Source: JABDII01 sp963815325
GTDB taxonomy: Bacteria > Gemmatimonadota > Gemmatimonadetes > Gemmatimonadales > GWC2-71-9
Direction of reading: 5' to 3'
DNA length: 64,000 nt
Assembly: GCA_963815325.1 (NCBI GenBank)
Contig: CAWFGG010000001.1
Coordinates: 372,001-436,000, forward strand
Position 1 is the stretch's first letter; each line of letters starts with the position of its first letter. Below are positions 37,301 to 45,530 of this stretch, piece after piece. A program made the translations under genes and the position numbers. The notes beneath the pieces were generated by a model. That model did no database searches. It was given only the letters and a program-made list of their open reading frames with translations, and was not told where the DNA came from.

Positions 37301-37507
37301 AGCTTCCGCCAGGAAGCGCTGTGTCAATGTCGGATGGTTCGCGATCGTCGGCTGAACCACCTTGATCGCCACCCGACGATCGAGCGTGGGGTCAGAGGCC
37401 AAGAACACCACCCCCATCCCACCCCGGCCGAGTTCTTCCTCGAGCACGTACTGGCCGCCGAGGACGGCCTGGATCTGCTCACGGAGAGCCGATGGAGAGG
37501 GCCTCAC
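34379..37507 (-). CDS. Membrane-bound Ser/Thr protein kinase with TPR extracellular region
   Basis: 1042 aa. The Hanks-type kinase domain (about 20-280) has GRGGMGVVF (P-loop), VAIKVV (Lys), HRDIKPENV and DFGIARF. A single TM (about 298-318, AAVVAALALVAVSTAVALV) is followed by a FlgO/TolB-N-like alpha/beta segment (ILVLPFNNLRDDPDLAW...). A long TPR array (about 480-1030) is then exposed outside the cytoplasm. The layout is common in Gemmatimonadota and Acidobacteria, and targets are unknown. GTG 37507 is used. No SD is obvious. Confidence 0.9.
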   Translation of the reverse strand: MRPSPSALREQIQAVLGGQYVLEEELGRGGMGVVFLASDPTLDRRVAIKVVQPTIANHPTLTQRFLAEARMIARLRHPNIVSVHSAGQIDGLLYYVMDYVKGESLRERLGRDKRLPTAVAERVLLDLAAALDAAAKAGVVHRDIKPENVLIEEESGRALLVDFGIARFIAGDGATEITGEGMVLGTPSYMSPEQAAGDDIDSRSDLYGLGVLGYEMVTGSPPFVGPNRLVVSRHLSVKPESVSRHRPDCPPRLAGIIMRLLEKQPDDRWQTGEEVRQAILGAAKVPRTRGRRWAAVVAALALVAVSTAVALVGRGEPGPPAGIDPRHSILVLPFNNLRDDPDLAWLNSGSVSMLALNLSQWDDLSVVDQDRVHDLLAGKEIAPGQIIGLKEARRLARDAGVWTVVTGEFEQAEDSLRLTARVYDVATGARVDQVQSAAPIGDDVRSTFDQLATRLLNLSGAPTDVQADLAKATTESVAAYRAYLNGVHHLNKWELSEAIADLAQAVTIDSTFGLAYYKLALARGWSLGTNDSISNRAMVHATRYSSDLPAHERKVIQAYRAFIEGDNASARRLYEELLAQNPADADAWYGLGDSWFHQPGEDRPAGWTKSLRAFSRSLELDPGYALAFDHIMWLLANAARPNSLIALMPGDSLAPTHNAAQGSVLDSIQLARAIARARGNAVQRARTWVASQPDVDRAHNALIDAYILSGEYPLALTEIAQSLESGRARPDLPFREARVHLAAGNTDRAAEVLRAALDSIAPDDFRVLDRHFDLVNLVAASSNVFAYLGDISTAAKAIQLADDVRRALGFEEGGPNAEFFDEWWNRNMLGNLYAATEAPVAMQRRVWDAVAETARLAPGGVRHAVAMSGASAALGVFLTTFADSSALVEFQALTEHTLAREVRALLALSRKDTLRARTVLNEPGRGSETLATAKEEKMYLAEHYRVPLAAQARYILGEYETTLNLLRNFEPSQFNTDRFDPRWGMIGRVRVMRALAYQELGRTAEAEEQYRLALSQWKAPDPSLQPLVDEIEAQVAAMGRPG

Positions 37508-37755
37508 GTCAAGCTCCGGGATTGCGGGTCATAGGAAACCAAACGTCGGATGCCGCCGGGGAGTTTCGACTCGAAACGGACTCCTCGGCGTTCGCCTAGC
37601 CACCGGCTTTCCAACCGTGCCCCCTGTTGGACGCCTCAGATAGCCCGGTGGTTGCATTTCGATCCGCTCCCCGATGGGTATCCCCGGCGCACGGTTGCTT
37701 CCTGCTTGAGGTACCCGACCTACCCTTCTGACGCATCATGTTCGGGAGGGCTCAC

Positions 37756-38640
37756 ATGGCCATGCGCACCGAGGGACGAGGGTCCCCGCTTCTGGTTGCT
37801 ACCGTGCTCCGTCCGGGCGAGCGCCCGAGGGTGGAGGCGGCCGGGAATGGATGCTTCGACGTCCTGCACCGCGATTCCGTGTTCGACGCTATCCGGGTGG
37901 TCCGGGAACGCTCGGTCGACGCCGTGCTCCTCTCGGTCCACCGCTGCGAAGAGCCGCACGTCAAGGTGGTGGGCAGCCTGGTCCGCGACTTTCCCGGTAT
38001 TCCCACGGTCGCGCTCGTCTCCGAGCATGGGTCAGACTCGAGCCAGAGGCTGCTTCACCTTGGAGCTAACGGCGTCCGCCGGGTCGTCGATGTCAGCGCT
38101 CCGGGCGGCTGGCGGCAACTGCGACACCTCGTCGGGCACCCCACCAGCCGGGCCGTGGCCCAAATCCAAGGTCCCGTTCTCTCGGCTCTCGGGCAGGCAA
38201 CGGATGACGCGAGGCACTTCTTCGAGGTGCTCATTCAGGTGGCCCCGGAGACGAGCACCGTGCGCAAGCTGTGTCGACGCCTGCACATCAGGCCCAGCAC
38301 CCTCATGTCCCGCTTCGCGCGGGCCGGTTTGCCCTCTCCCAAGGGGTTCCTAGCCTCGGTCCGGCTGCTCCACGCCGCCCACCTGTTTGACTCCCCAGGG
38401 TTGTCAGTGGCCGATGTGGTCTATCGTCTGGACTACTCGTCGCCCCAGAGTTTCGGCCGCCACGTGAGGGCATCGCTCGGCATTACGGCCACCGAGTTCC
38501 GGCGCCGATTTCCGTTTCAGACGGCGATTGAACGGTTCGTGTCCCTCATGATCACGCCGTATGCCCCAGCGTGGCAGGTGTTCCATGCCCTGACCCCAGC
38601 CGGCGCCTCGGCCCGCTGGACCAAGGCGGCGGGGCGGTAA
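37756..38640 (+). CDS. AraC-type regulator with pseudo-receiver N-terminus
   Basis: 294 aa from ATG 37756, chosen because GGGAGG lies 7 nt upstream (ATG 37738 also keeps the frame). The N-terminal about 120 residues have receiver-like strands (LLVATVLRPGE, AVLLSVHRCEE, PTVALVSEHG, GVRRVVDVS), but the phospho-Asp position is not Asp. The C-terminal half carries an AraC/XylS double helix-turn-helix: VRKLCRRLHIRPSTLMSRF, then LSVADVVYRLDYSSPQSFGRHVRASLGITATEFRRRF. It probably binds DNA in response to something other than phosphorylation. Confidence 0.8.
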   Translation: MAMRTEGRGSPLLVATVLRPGERPRVEAAGNGCFDVLHRDSVFDAIRVVRERSVDAVLLSVHRCEEPHVKVVGSLVRDFPGIPTVALVSEHGSDSSQRLLHLGANGVRRVVDVSAPGGWRQLRHLVGHPTSRAVAQIQGPVLSALGQATDDARHFFEVLIQVAPETSTVRKLCRRLHIRPSTLMSRFARAGLPSPKGFLASVRLLHAAHLFDSPGLSVADVVYRLDYSSPQSFGRHVRASLGITATEFRRRFPFQTAIERFVSLMITPYAPAWQVFHALTPAGASARWTKAAGR

Positions 38641-38665
38641 GTCGGTGGGTAGGTGGATAGATAGG

Positions 38666-38681
38666 GGTAGTATCTACTACC
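38666..38681. promoter_or_regulatory. Perfect palindrome, possible operator or weak hairpin
   Basis: GGTAGTATCTACTACC has 7-bp arms around TC and lies 25 bp after the AraC gene and about 110 bp beyond the pyrE stop. As RNA it could form a 6-bp stem with a 4-nt loop but has no U-tract. Confidence 0.3.
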
Positions 38682-38791
38682 ACCATGTTCCTGGCGTCAG
38701 GTTTGTTCGTGGGGTGGTGGTTGAGGCTTTCGAAATGGTGGCGTGGTAACAAGGCTGCCGGGGACTGCGTGCTAGATCAGTCGTGCCATTT

Positions 38792-39346
38792 CTAGTCTGG
38801 CTGCAGGCCGAGATCTTGTATGGTAGTTATTACTACTACTTCGTGCCCGCCGGCCTCGATGGCCTCCCTGCCTCCGGCCAACCGATCGACCAGCCCCAGC
38901 ACTCCCAGCACCTCCGCTCCGGCTTCCTCTACCGCGGCAATGGCCCGCTGGGCCGAAGCGCCGCTCGTGATCACGTCTTCCACCACCACCACGCGATCGC
39001 GGGGGCTCAGGTTTCCTTCGACTCGGCGCCGGGTGCCGTGGGCCTTTGGGTCCTTGCGCACGGTGAACGCGTCGACCAATGGCGGCCTGGAGCAGCTCGC
39101 GACGGCTATGGCGTAGGCCACCGGGTCGGCTCCGAGGGTCAGGCCGCCAACGGCGTCGGGGGCCCACCCGGCGTCCCGAATCGCCGCCAGACCGAGCTGC
39201 CCGACCAGCGCCAGGCCCTCGGCGGACATGGTGGTGCGACGGGCATCGATGTAGTAGCTGGAGTGGTGGCCGCCGGCGAGGCGGAACTCGCCATGGTGGA
39301 CCGATCGTCGAATGAGGAGCTCGACCAGGCGCGACCGGTCGCTCAC
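38792..39346 (-). CDS. pyrE: Orotate phosphoribosyltransferase
   Basis: 184 aa. It converts orotate and PRPP to OMP in de novo pyrimidine synthesis. The PRPP motif VVVVEDVITSGASA, an N-terminal FRLAGGHHSSYYIDAR and the flexible-loop KDPKAHGTRRRVEG mark it as the TIGR01367-like OPRT form. Its ATG overlaps the stop of the upstream Ser/Thr kinase gene by 4 nt (39343-39346), so the two are translationally coupled. Confidence 0.94.
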   Translation of the reverse strand: MSDRSRLVELLIRRSVHHGEFRLAGGHHSSYYIDARRTTMSAEGLALVGQLGLAAIRDAGWAPDAVGGLTLGADPVAYAIAVASCSRPPLVDAFTVRKDPKAHGTRRRVEGNLSPRDRVVVVEDVITSGASAQRAIAAVEEAGAEVLGVLGLVDRLAGGREAIEAGGHEVVVITTIQDLGLQPD

Positions 39347-40242
39347 TGCCCGCCTTTGCGAAAGAGAGCCGACAAGAACCCGTCTTTTTTGGGCTGATCA
39401 CTCTCAGCCGCGGTGCAAAAAGCCTTGGCGAACTCGTCTACCGTTTTGCACCGCTCGGACAACTCGCGCTCGAGGCCGGCCATGACCGCATTCTCGACTT
39501 CCTTCGAGAACTTGCGGCCCTTGACCGCCTGGCTCAGCGGGGTGGGCGGTTGCGACAGGAGTTGCTGAAAGAGCTCTCGGGGTGTGCCGCCGCTGAAGGG
39601 CAGGGTGCCGGTCAGGAGCGAATACGCAATGGTGGCGAGGCTGTAGACGTCCGCCTGCTCATGCACCAGTTCTCCACTGAGGGCCTCGGGCGCAACGTAC
39701 TGGAGGGTTCCGACGAAGAACCCTGCACGCGTCAGCCGGTCTTCTGGGCTGAGCTCGGCGTCGCGGGCGATCCCGAAATCCAGCAGTTTGGCCGTCTGCG
39801 TTGCCGGGTCGTACATGATGTTGGCCGGCTTCAGATCGCGGTGAATGATGCCCGCGCTATGGGCGGTGGAAAGGGCGGCGGCGAGTTGATTGACGATAGT
39901 GGCGGTGAGTTCCAGGCTGAGGGGCCCCGACCGGGTCAGGAACGTCGCCAGCGGCTCCCCGGCGGCCCACTCGAGCGCCAGGTAATGCAGGCCGTCGGCG
40001 TCGCCGTAGTCGAACGTTCGGACGACGTTGGGATGAACGACGCGCACCCCGTAGTCGGCTTCCCGCAGGAACCGTTTGATGGCCACCGGATCCTGGCGCA
40101 GGCGCGGCCGCAGCACCTTCACGGCTGCCTGCCCCCGCTCGGGGTGCTCCGCGCGGTATACCGTGGCAGTGCCGCCCTCTCCAACCCGTTGGAGCAGGCG
40201 GTACCCCGCTATGGTCCGACCGACCAGGCTTTCGTCGTTCAT
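39343..40242 (-). CDS. Soluble Ser/Thr protein kinase
   Basis: 299 aa, a kinase domain only. It has GEGGTATVYRAEH, the AVKVLRPR lysine, HRDLKPANI, DFGIARD, the activation segment ending GTLQYVAPE and ADVYSLATIAYSLLTGTLPF. The C-terminal about 40 residues are hydrophilic with no transmembrane helix, so it is cytoplasmic. It overlaps pyrE, the only hint of a role. The ATG at 40242 is preceded by a TAGCTT -10 box. Confidence 0.92.
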   Translation of the reverse strand: MNDESLVGRTIAGYRLLQRVGEGGTATVYRAEHPERGQAAVKVLRPRLRQDPVAIKRFLREADYGVRVVHPNVVRTFDYGDADGLHYLALEWAAGEPLATFLTRSGPLSLELTATIVNQLAAALSTAHSAGIIHRDLKPANIMYDPATQTAKLLDFGIARDAELSPEDRLTRAGFFVGTLQYVAPEALSGELVHEQADVYSLATIAYSLLTGTLPFSGGTPRELFQQLLSQPPTPLSQAVKGRKFSKEVENAVMAGLERELSERCKTVDEFAKAFCTAAESDQPKKDGFLSALFRKGGQ

Positions 40243-40253
40243 AATGCAGGGCC

Positions 40254-40282
40254 AAGCTACTCCGTTGCGATAGCGGCAGCAA
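40254..40282 (-). promoter_or_regulatory. Promoter of the kinase-pyrE operon
   Basis: Minus strand TTGCTG (40282-40277), a 17-nt spacer and TAGCTT (40259-40254), 11 nt before the kinase ATG. Confidence 0.45.
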
Positions 40283-40318
40283 CCCGCGCCAGGTGCCCCG
40301 ATGCACCCAAGGCTCGGC

Positions 40319-40348
40319 TTGACGCCTCTCCGCCCGGGCCGCTAAGCT
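40319..40348 (+). promoter_or_regulatory. Promoter of the GWxTD gene
   Basis: TTGACG (40319-40324), an 18-nt spacer and TAAGCT (40343-40348), about 50 nt before the GTG at 40398. It is divergent from the kinase promoter. Confidence 0.5.
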
Positions 40349-40397
40349 TGGCGAGGAACCTCCCGCCCCCTAGCCGCCACTCGCTTCCGAGGGAACC

Positions 40398-41741
40398 GTG
40401 ATCCGTCGCGTAACGTTGTTGGTCCTGGCCGCATTGATGCCGCTTGGGTGCGGCACGTGGCGTCGGGCGGGATCTCCCGGCACACCCGCGAGTCCCCAGG
40501 AACAATTCTCCGGGCTGTTCGACGTTCAGGGAGCCTACCGACGGATGGGTCGGTTTGCATCCGATCCGCCCATTCAATTCATCGGCACGATGGTCACCGC
40601 GGCCGGCCCTGGAGATTCGGCGGTGGCTGTGCTCGGATTGTCGTTGGAGAATCGATCCCTGGTGTTTCAGCGAGACGGGGATGGCTTTGTCGCGCGGTAC
40701 CGTGCCGAGGTCACCCTCGAACGTCCTGGCGACCCGCCGATCGAGGTTCGCAGGGAAGAAACCGTGCGGGTCGCGACGTTCAAGGAAACGCTTCGGGCGG
40801 ACGAGAGCATCATCTTTCAGCAGAGCTTTCACCTGGTCTCGGGGGACTATCATATCGTGATCTCCATTCGCGATCTGGCATCCCCATCACGGAGCGCGAC
40901 GGAAGGCGACTTCACCGTGCGTACGTTTGCACCCGGCACCACGTCGGAGCCGATAATCGTGTACCAGGTTACCGGACGGGCTTCCCGAAGCGACCCGCTC
41001 GCGGTGCTGCTCAACGCTCGTGGGTCGGTTGCCTACGGCGGCGACACCCTGTTGGCCTACGTGGAGGGATACGAGTTTACCCAGCCGACTCTGGTCCCGT
41101 ACGAGGTCCGGGACCGGGAGGACAGCGTCGTCTTCCGGGATTCCCTCCGCTTCGCGGGCGGGCAGGCAATCGAAGGCCAGGTGATCCGTCTGGCGCCCGA
41201 CAGCCAGCCGCTCGGAGAATTGACGATACAGGTCGGTACGTCGCCCAACGAGCGTTCGGCGACCGCCCTCGTGTCATTCTCGGAGGCCTGGATCGTGACC
41301 AACTTCGAGGACATGATCGACCTCCTGCGGTACTTCGGCCAAGATCGGAAGCTCAGTGCGCTCAAGAACGCCCCGGAGGCGGAGCGGCCGGGGCTGTGGC
41401 AGGAATTCTACCGCGACACCGATCCCAACAAGATCACGCCGGAGAACGAGGCGTTGGACGCCTACCTCCAGCGTGTTGCGATGGCCAATCTTCGCTTCCG
41501 GGGAGAGGATCGTCCGGGGTGGCGTACCGACCGGGGCGAGGTTTTCATCACACTCGGCGACCCCGACGACACCTTCGACGCGAGCCCGACCAGCCAGGGT
41601 CGCATCATTCGCTGGACCTATACGAGCCTGCGCCTCACCGTGTACTTCGAAGATGCGAGTGGGTTCGGGCGGTTCCGGTTGACCCCCGCCTCGCGCGCCC
41701 AGTACGAGAGTGTGCTGAGCCGGGTTCGGCGCTCGCAGTAG
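40398..41741 (+). CDS. GWxTD domain lipoprotein
   Basis: 447 aa. The signal peptide ends in the lipobox LMPLGC (Cys about 18). The C-terminal GWxTD domain has FRGEDRPGWRTDRGEVFITLGDPDD and a closing RWTYTSLRLTVYFEDASGFGRFRLT. The middle part is beta-sandwich-like. GWxTD proteins are envelope lipoproteins of Bacteroidota, Gemmatimonadota and relatives with no defined biochemistry. GTG 40398 begins the signal peptide. Confidence 0.9.
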   Translation: MIRRVTLLVLAALMPLGCGTWRRAGSPGTPASPQEQFSGLFDVQGAYRRMGRFASDPPIQFIGTMVTAAGPGDSAVAVLGLSLENRSLVFQRDGDGFVARYRAEVTLERPGDPPIEVRREETVRVATFKETLRADESIIFQQSFHLVSGDYHIVISIRDLASPSRSATEGDFTVRTFAPGTTSEPIIVYQVTGRASRSDPLAVLLNARGSVAYGGDTLLAYVEGYEFTQPTLVPYEVRDREDSVVFRDSLRFAGGQAIEGQVIRLAPDSQPLGELTIQVGTSPNERSATALVSFSEAWIVTNFEDMIDLLRYFGQDRKLSALKNAPEAERPGLWQEFYRDTDPNKITPENEALDAYLQRVAMANLRFRGEDRPGWRTDRGEVFITLGDPDDTFDASPTSQGRIIRWTYTSLRLTVYFEDASGFGRFRLTPASRAQYESVLSRVRRSQ

Positions 41742-41771
41742 CACCGACCCGCTTCTCGGATTCCTCCCGGC

Positions 41772-41790
41772 GCCCGGCCCGTTGCCGGGC
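41772..41790 (+). terminator. GC-rich hairpin between the GWxTD gene and polA
   Basis: GCCCGGC-CCGTT-GCCGGGC forms a 7-bp stem 31 bp after the GWxTD stop codon. The tail CGCTCACTTCTT is only mildly T-rich. It is a possible weak terminator. Confidence 0.4.
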
Positions 41791-41822
41791 CGCTCACTTC
41801 TTCCCGGATCCCGCCGGTCCCG

Positions 41823-44597
41823 ATGCCCCATCACGACCCACCACAACTTTTTCTGGTCGACGGATACGCCCTGGTGTATCGCGCGTTCTTCGCGATGATC
41901 GCCCGCCCGTTGCGCACGTCGAAAGGAGCAAATACGTCGGCGGCCTGGGGGGTCGCCAATTTCCTGCTCCGCTTACGCGAGCGCTATCGTCCCGACTACC
42001 TGGCCTGGATCCACGACGCCGGCGATTCTTTTCGGACCGAGCAGTACGCCGAGTACAAATCGACCCGCGAGAAGTTGGACGACGAGCTCCAGGCCGACTT
42101 CGACCAAGCAATTGAGCATGTGCAGGCCCTCCTGGCCGCCTTTCGTGTGCCGCTCGTCGAGGTCCCGGGGTACGAGGCCGACGACGTCATCGGGACGTTG
42201 GCGCTCGAGGCCGCGAACGAGGGGCTTCAGGTCGTCATCGTCTCTGGCGATAAGGACTTCTACCAGCTCATCGGGCCGCGGATTGCCTTGCTCAATCCCG
42301 GACGCGGCGGGCCGGCCGCCGTCGACGAGCAGTGGGTCGATGAAGCAAACGCGGCAGAGCGGCTGGGCGTGCCACCGCGCCAAGTGGTCGACTACCTGGC
42401 CCTGGTGGGAGACAGCTCGGACAATGTGCCGGGAGTCAAGGGCATTGGCGACAAGGGTGCCCGCGAGCTGCTGGGCAAGTACGACAACGTCGAGGTTCTC
42501 CTGGCACATGCGGGGGACATCACCAAGAAGCGACAGCGGGAGGCTCTCCAGTCACAGGGGGACAACGCCCGGCTCTCACGCGACCTGGTGACGATCCGGC
42601 GTGACGTGCCGGTCGACCTGACCTTGGAGCAATTTCAGACCGAGGAACCCGACATCCAGGCCCTGACCAGCGTGTTGGCGGAGCTCGAGTTCTTCGCCCT
42701 GGCGCAGAAGCTCGGACTCGAGCGCGATACTCCCTCGCTTCAGGGGCCGGAGCAGCCGGCGACGGGCCGGGTCGAGCTGATCACCACGGCGGAGGGTTTG
42801 TCCACGGTGGTTGCCAGGCTCCGGAGCGTCCCGCTGGTGGCGCTCGACGTGCAAGGCAGTGCGGCGGCTCTCCGCGACGGGACGGTGGTGGGCATCGGGC
42901 TCGCGGCCTCGTCCGAAGAGGCGTGGTACCTGCCGTTCGGTCACGAGCCGGCGGCCGGCGAGTTGGCCGCTCCGGCTGACGTGGTCAACCTGCCGCCCCT
43001 CACCGATCCGGCCTGCCAAGCACTCGGCGAGCTCCTTCGCGATCCTGCGGTCCACAAGGCCGGCCATGACAGCAAACGCGCCTGGCAGATCCTGCGACAA
43101 GCCGGCATTGAACTCGCTGGCGTCACCTTCGACCCAATGATCGCCAGCTTCGTCCTCGACCCTGGGCGACGTTCCCACGCCATCGAGAACCTGAGTCTCG
43201 AGCACCTGGCCCACGCACTCCCGAGCTACCAGGATGTCGTGGGCAAAGGCAAGAACGCCCAGGGCTTTCCCGCTATCGCACCGTCAGTGGCGGGCGACTA
43301 CAGCGGCACCCGCAGCATGGCGGTCTTGGCGCTTCAGGCCGTGTTCCAACCGTTCTTGGAACGCATGGCTGCGGAGCCCCTGTTTCGCGGCATCGAGATG
43401 CCGCTGATCGAGGTGCTGGTCGACATGGAGTGGCGGGGCATCGCCATCGACGCGGAGGTGTTTGCGCGGCTCGGGCGAGAATTCCGAGAGGAATTGAGCA
43501 CTCTCGTTCGACAGATCTATGCCGCGGCGGGTGAGGAATTCAACCTGAACTCGCCCAAGCAACTCGGGGCCGTGCTGTTCGAGAAGCTACAACTGCCCGT
43601 GCTCAAGAAGACGAAGACCGGCGTGTCAACAGATGCGGATGTCCTCGCACAGCTTGCCGCGATGGGTCACGAGGTACCCCACCTGATCCTCGAGCACCGG
43701 GAACTCCAGAAACTGCTGTCGACGTACGTTGACGTGCTGCCAGGCGCGGTCAACCCTCGGACGGGTCGCATTCACACCACGTTCAACCAAACGGGGGCCG
43801 CCACAGGGCGGCTGTCCTCCTCCGACCCGAACCTTCAAAACATTCCGGTGCGGAGCCCGCGGGGCGAAGCGATCCGCCGCGGCTTCGTGCCGGGGCCGGA
43901 GTGGGTGTTCGTGGTGGCGGATTATTCGCAGATCGAGCTTCGCCTGATGGCACACATGTCGGAAGACCCGGCGTTCATTGCGGCGTTTCGCCGGGGCGGG
44001 GACATCCACCGGGAGACCGCGGCCATCATCTTCGATGTACCCGCCCCAGAAGTGACCAGCGAGATGCGGGCCCGAGCCAAGACCATCAACTTCGCCACGA
44101 TCTATGGCCAGGGTCCCTTCGCCTTGGCGAAGCAATTGGACATCCCGCAACAGGACGCGAAAGAATTCATCGCAGCCTACTTCGAACGGTTCGCGGGGGT
44201 ACGCGCGTTCTTGGACCGTCAGGTCGAGCACGCCCGGGACCAGGGCTACGTCGAAACCCTGTTTGGACGCCGCCGCTACATCCCGGAAATCAAGGACAAG
44301 AACTTCAACACCCGGGCCTTCGGTGAGCGCACGGCGCAGAACTCTCCCCTACAAGGCTCGGCGGCGGACCTCATCAAGCGGGCAATGATCAGCATCCACC
44401 GCGGGCTCCGCGCGCGAGGGCTCGAGGCGCAAATGCTGCTTCAAGTCCACGACGAGCTAGTGTTCGAAGCACCGCTGGCCGAGGTGGACGCCGTGCGGGA
44501 CCTGGTTAAGCGCGAGATGGAATCGGCGGCGGACCTCCTGGTCCCGCTGGTGGCCGACGTGGGGGTGGGCCCCAATTGGCTTGACGCCAAAGCGTAA
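41823..44597 (+). CDS. polA: DNA polymerase I
   Basis: 924 aa. The N-terminal 5'-3' exonuclease/flap domain (residues 1-290) has LFLVDGYALVYRAFFA, VVIVSGDKDFYQLIG and GVKGIGDKGA. A middle 3'-5' exonuclease-like domain (about 310-490) lacks all three acidic motifs. The C-terminal polymerase domain has motif A VVADYSQIELRLMAHMS, motif B RAKTINFATIYGQG and motif C LQVHDELVFE. It does Okazaki fragment maturation and repair synthesis. In the exo part, DxE reads LDVQG and NLKYD reads DSKRAW, so proofreading is probably absent, as in Taq polymerase. Confidence 0.96.
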   Translation: MPHHDPPQLFLVDGYALVYRAFFAMIARPLRTSKGANTSAAWGVANFLLRLRERYRPDYLAWIHDAGDSFRTEQYAEYKSTREKLDDELQADFDQAIEHVQALLAAFRVPLVEVPGYEADDVIGTLALEAANEGLQVVIVSGDKDFYQLIGPRIALLNPGRGGPAAVDEQWVDEANAAERLGVPPRQVVDYLALVGDSSDNVPGVKGIGDKGARELLGKYDNVEVLLAHAGDITKKRQREALQSQGDNARLSRDLVTIRRDVPVDLTLEQFQTEEPDIQALTSVLAELEFFALAQKLGLERDTPSLQGPEQPATGRVELITTAEGLSTVVARLRSVPLVALDVQGSAAALRDGTVVGIGLAASSEEAWYLPFGHEPAAGELAAPADVVNLPPLTDPACQALGELLRDPAVHKAGHDSKRAWQILRQAGIELAGVTFDPMIASFVLDPGRRSHAIENLSLEHLAHALPSYQDVVGKGKNAQGFPAIAPSVAGDYSGTRSMAVLALQAVFQPFLERMAAEPLFRGIEMPLIEVLVDMEWRGIAIDAEVFARLGREFREELSTLVRQIYAAAGEEFNLNSPKQLGAVLFEKLQLPVLKKTKTGVSTDADVLAQLAAMGHEVPHLILEHRELQKLLSTYVDVLPGAVNPRTGRIHTTFNQTGAATGRLSSSDPNLQNIPVRSPRGEAIRRGFVPGPEWVFVVADYSQIELRLMAHMSEDPAFIAAFRRGGDIHRETAAIIFDVPAPEVTSEMRARAKTINFATIYGQGPFALAKQLDIPQQDAKEFIAAYFERFAGVRAFLDRQVEHARDQGYVETLFGRRRYIPEIKDKNFNTRAFGERTAQNSPLQGSAADLIKRAMISIHRGLRARGLEAQMLLQVHDELVFEAPLAEVDAVRDLVKREMESAADLLVPLVADVGVGPNWLDAKA

Positions 44598-44696
44598 CCG
44601 GCCCGGCCCCGCACGAGTGGCCAAATCCTTGCAGGAGAAGCCATCTCCGGAGCGGGTCGCACGTGCGCGGCCCGTTCCCAGATCCTGGCGGGGGCC

Positions 44697-45443
44697 ATGT
44701 ATCGGGTATTTCTCGGACTCTTGAGCGTATTAGCGGCGCTGGTGGTGTTCGATGCCGTGCGGCCGGGCCGCATCCGCGATCCGGCCCAGTCTCGCGAAGT
44801 GCCTGGCCACAGGGCCGTGACCCAGGCCGCCACCGCCGGCTCCGACCGGGACCCCGCTCCGGTTCGCGAAGCGACCCGTCGACGCCTGAGAGACGCCGCG
44901 CCTCGCACCTACCTCGACTCCCTCCTCTTGGGTACCGATTCGCTCATTCGGCGCTGGGATCTCAGCCAGGGGCGCGCCCTGCGGACGGTAGTGCTCGAGG
45001 GCGGGGCACCGGAATACGATCCACGGCTCGAGAACATGATCCGTGAGGCGGCCGCACGCTGGGAACGCGAAGGCCTGGGGTTCTACTTCGGTTTCGGCGC
45101 CGACACCGCGGATGCTGACATCGTCATTCGCTGGCAATCGCGCCTGGAGGCGGAAGATCGCGCCGGCCAGACCGACCTGGTGTGGGATCGGCTTGGCCAC
45201 ATTCGCCGGGCCGGGATTACGCTGGCACTCCGGAATACGGCCGGCGAACTCTTGCCGGATGACGCGCTCCGGGCCGTTGCGGTGCACGAGATCGGCCATG
45301 CGATCGGGCTGCCGCACTCCGATGACGCCGAGGACGTGATGTTCCCTCGGGCGCGACGCGACGCGATCTCTCCACGCGATCGGCGGACTGCTTACCTTTT
45401 ATATCAACTACCTCCGGGCTCCGTCAAAGAAGGCGAGTTTTAG
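44697..45443 (+). CDS. Membrane-anchored metzincin (matrixin-like) protease
   Basis: 248 aa. An N-terminal hydrophobic anchor (MYRVFLGLLSVLAALVVFDAV) is followed by an about 90-residue linker and a catalytic domain whose zinc site AVHEIGHAIGLPHSDD matches HExxHxxGxxH of metzincins. The Met-turn is probably in EDVMFP. PRLENMIREAAARWEREGLGFYF precedes it, as in matrixins. It is presumably periplasmic or surface-exposed. Confidence 0.88.
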   Translation: MYRVFLGLLSVLAALVVFDAVRPGRIRDPAQSREVPGHRAVTQAATAGSDRDPAPVREATRRRLRDAAPRTYLDSLLLGTDSLIRRWDLSQGRALRTVVLEGGAPEYDPRLENMIREAAARWEREGLGFYFGFGADTADADIVIRWQSRLEAEDRAGQTDLVWDRLGHIRRAGITLALRNTAGELLPDDALRAVAVHEIGHAIGLPHSDDAEDVMFPRARRDAISPRDRRTAYLLYQLPPGSVKEGEF

Positions 45444-45530
45444 CCGAGCTCTGGAACACCGCACCACTTCCCGAGCCGCCCAGGCAACGTGCCACTGCCG
45501 TGGGGGGCCAGTAGATTTTCGGAATGGTCG

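Noticed and set aside
38820..38845. GTAGT/ACTAC inverted repeat resembling the palindrome at 38666
   Set aside because: It lies inside the pyrE coding region (VVVITT codons) and is explained by coding.
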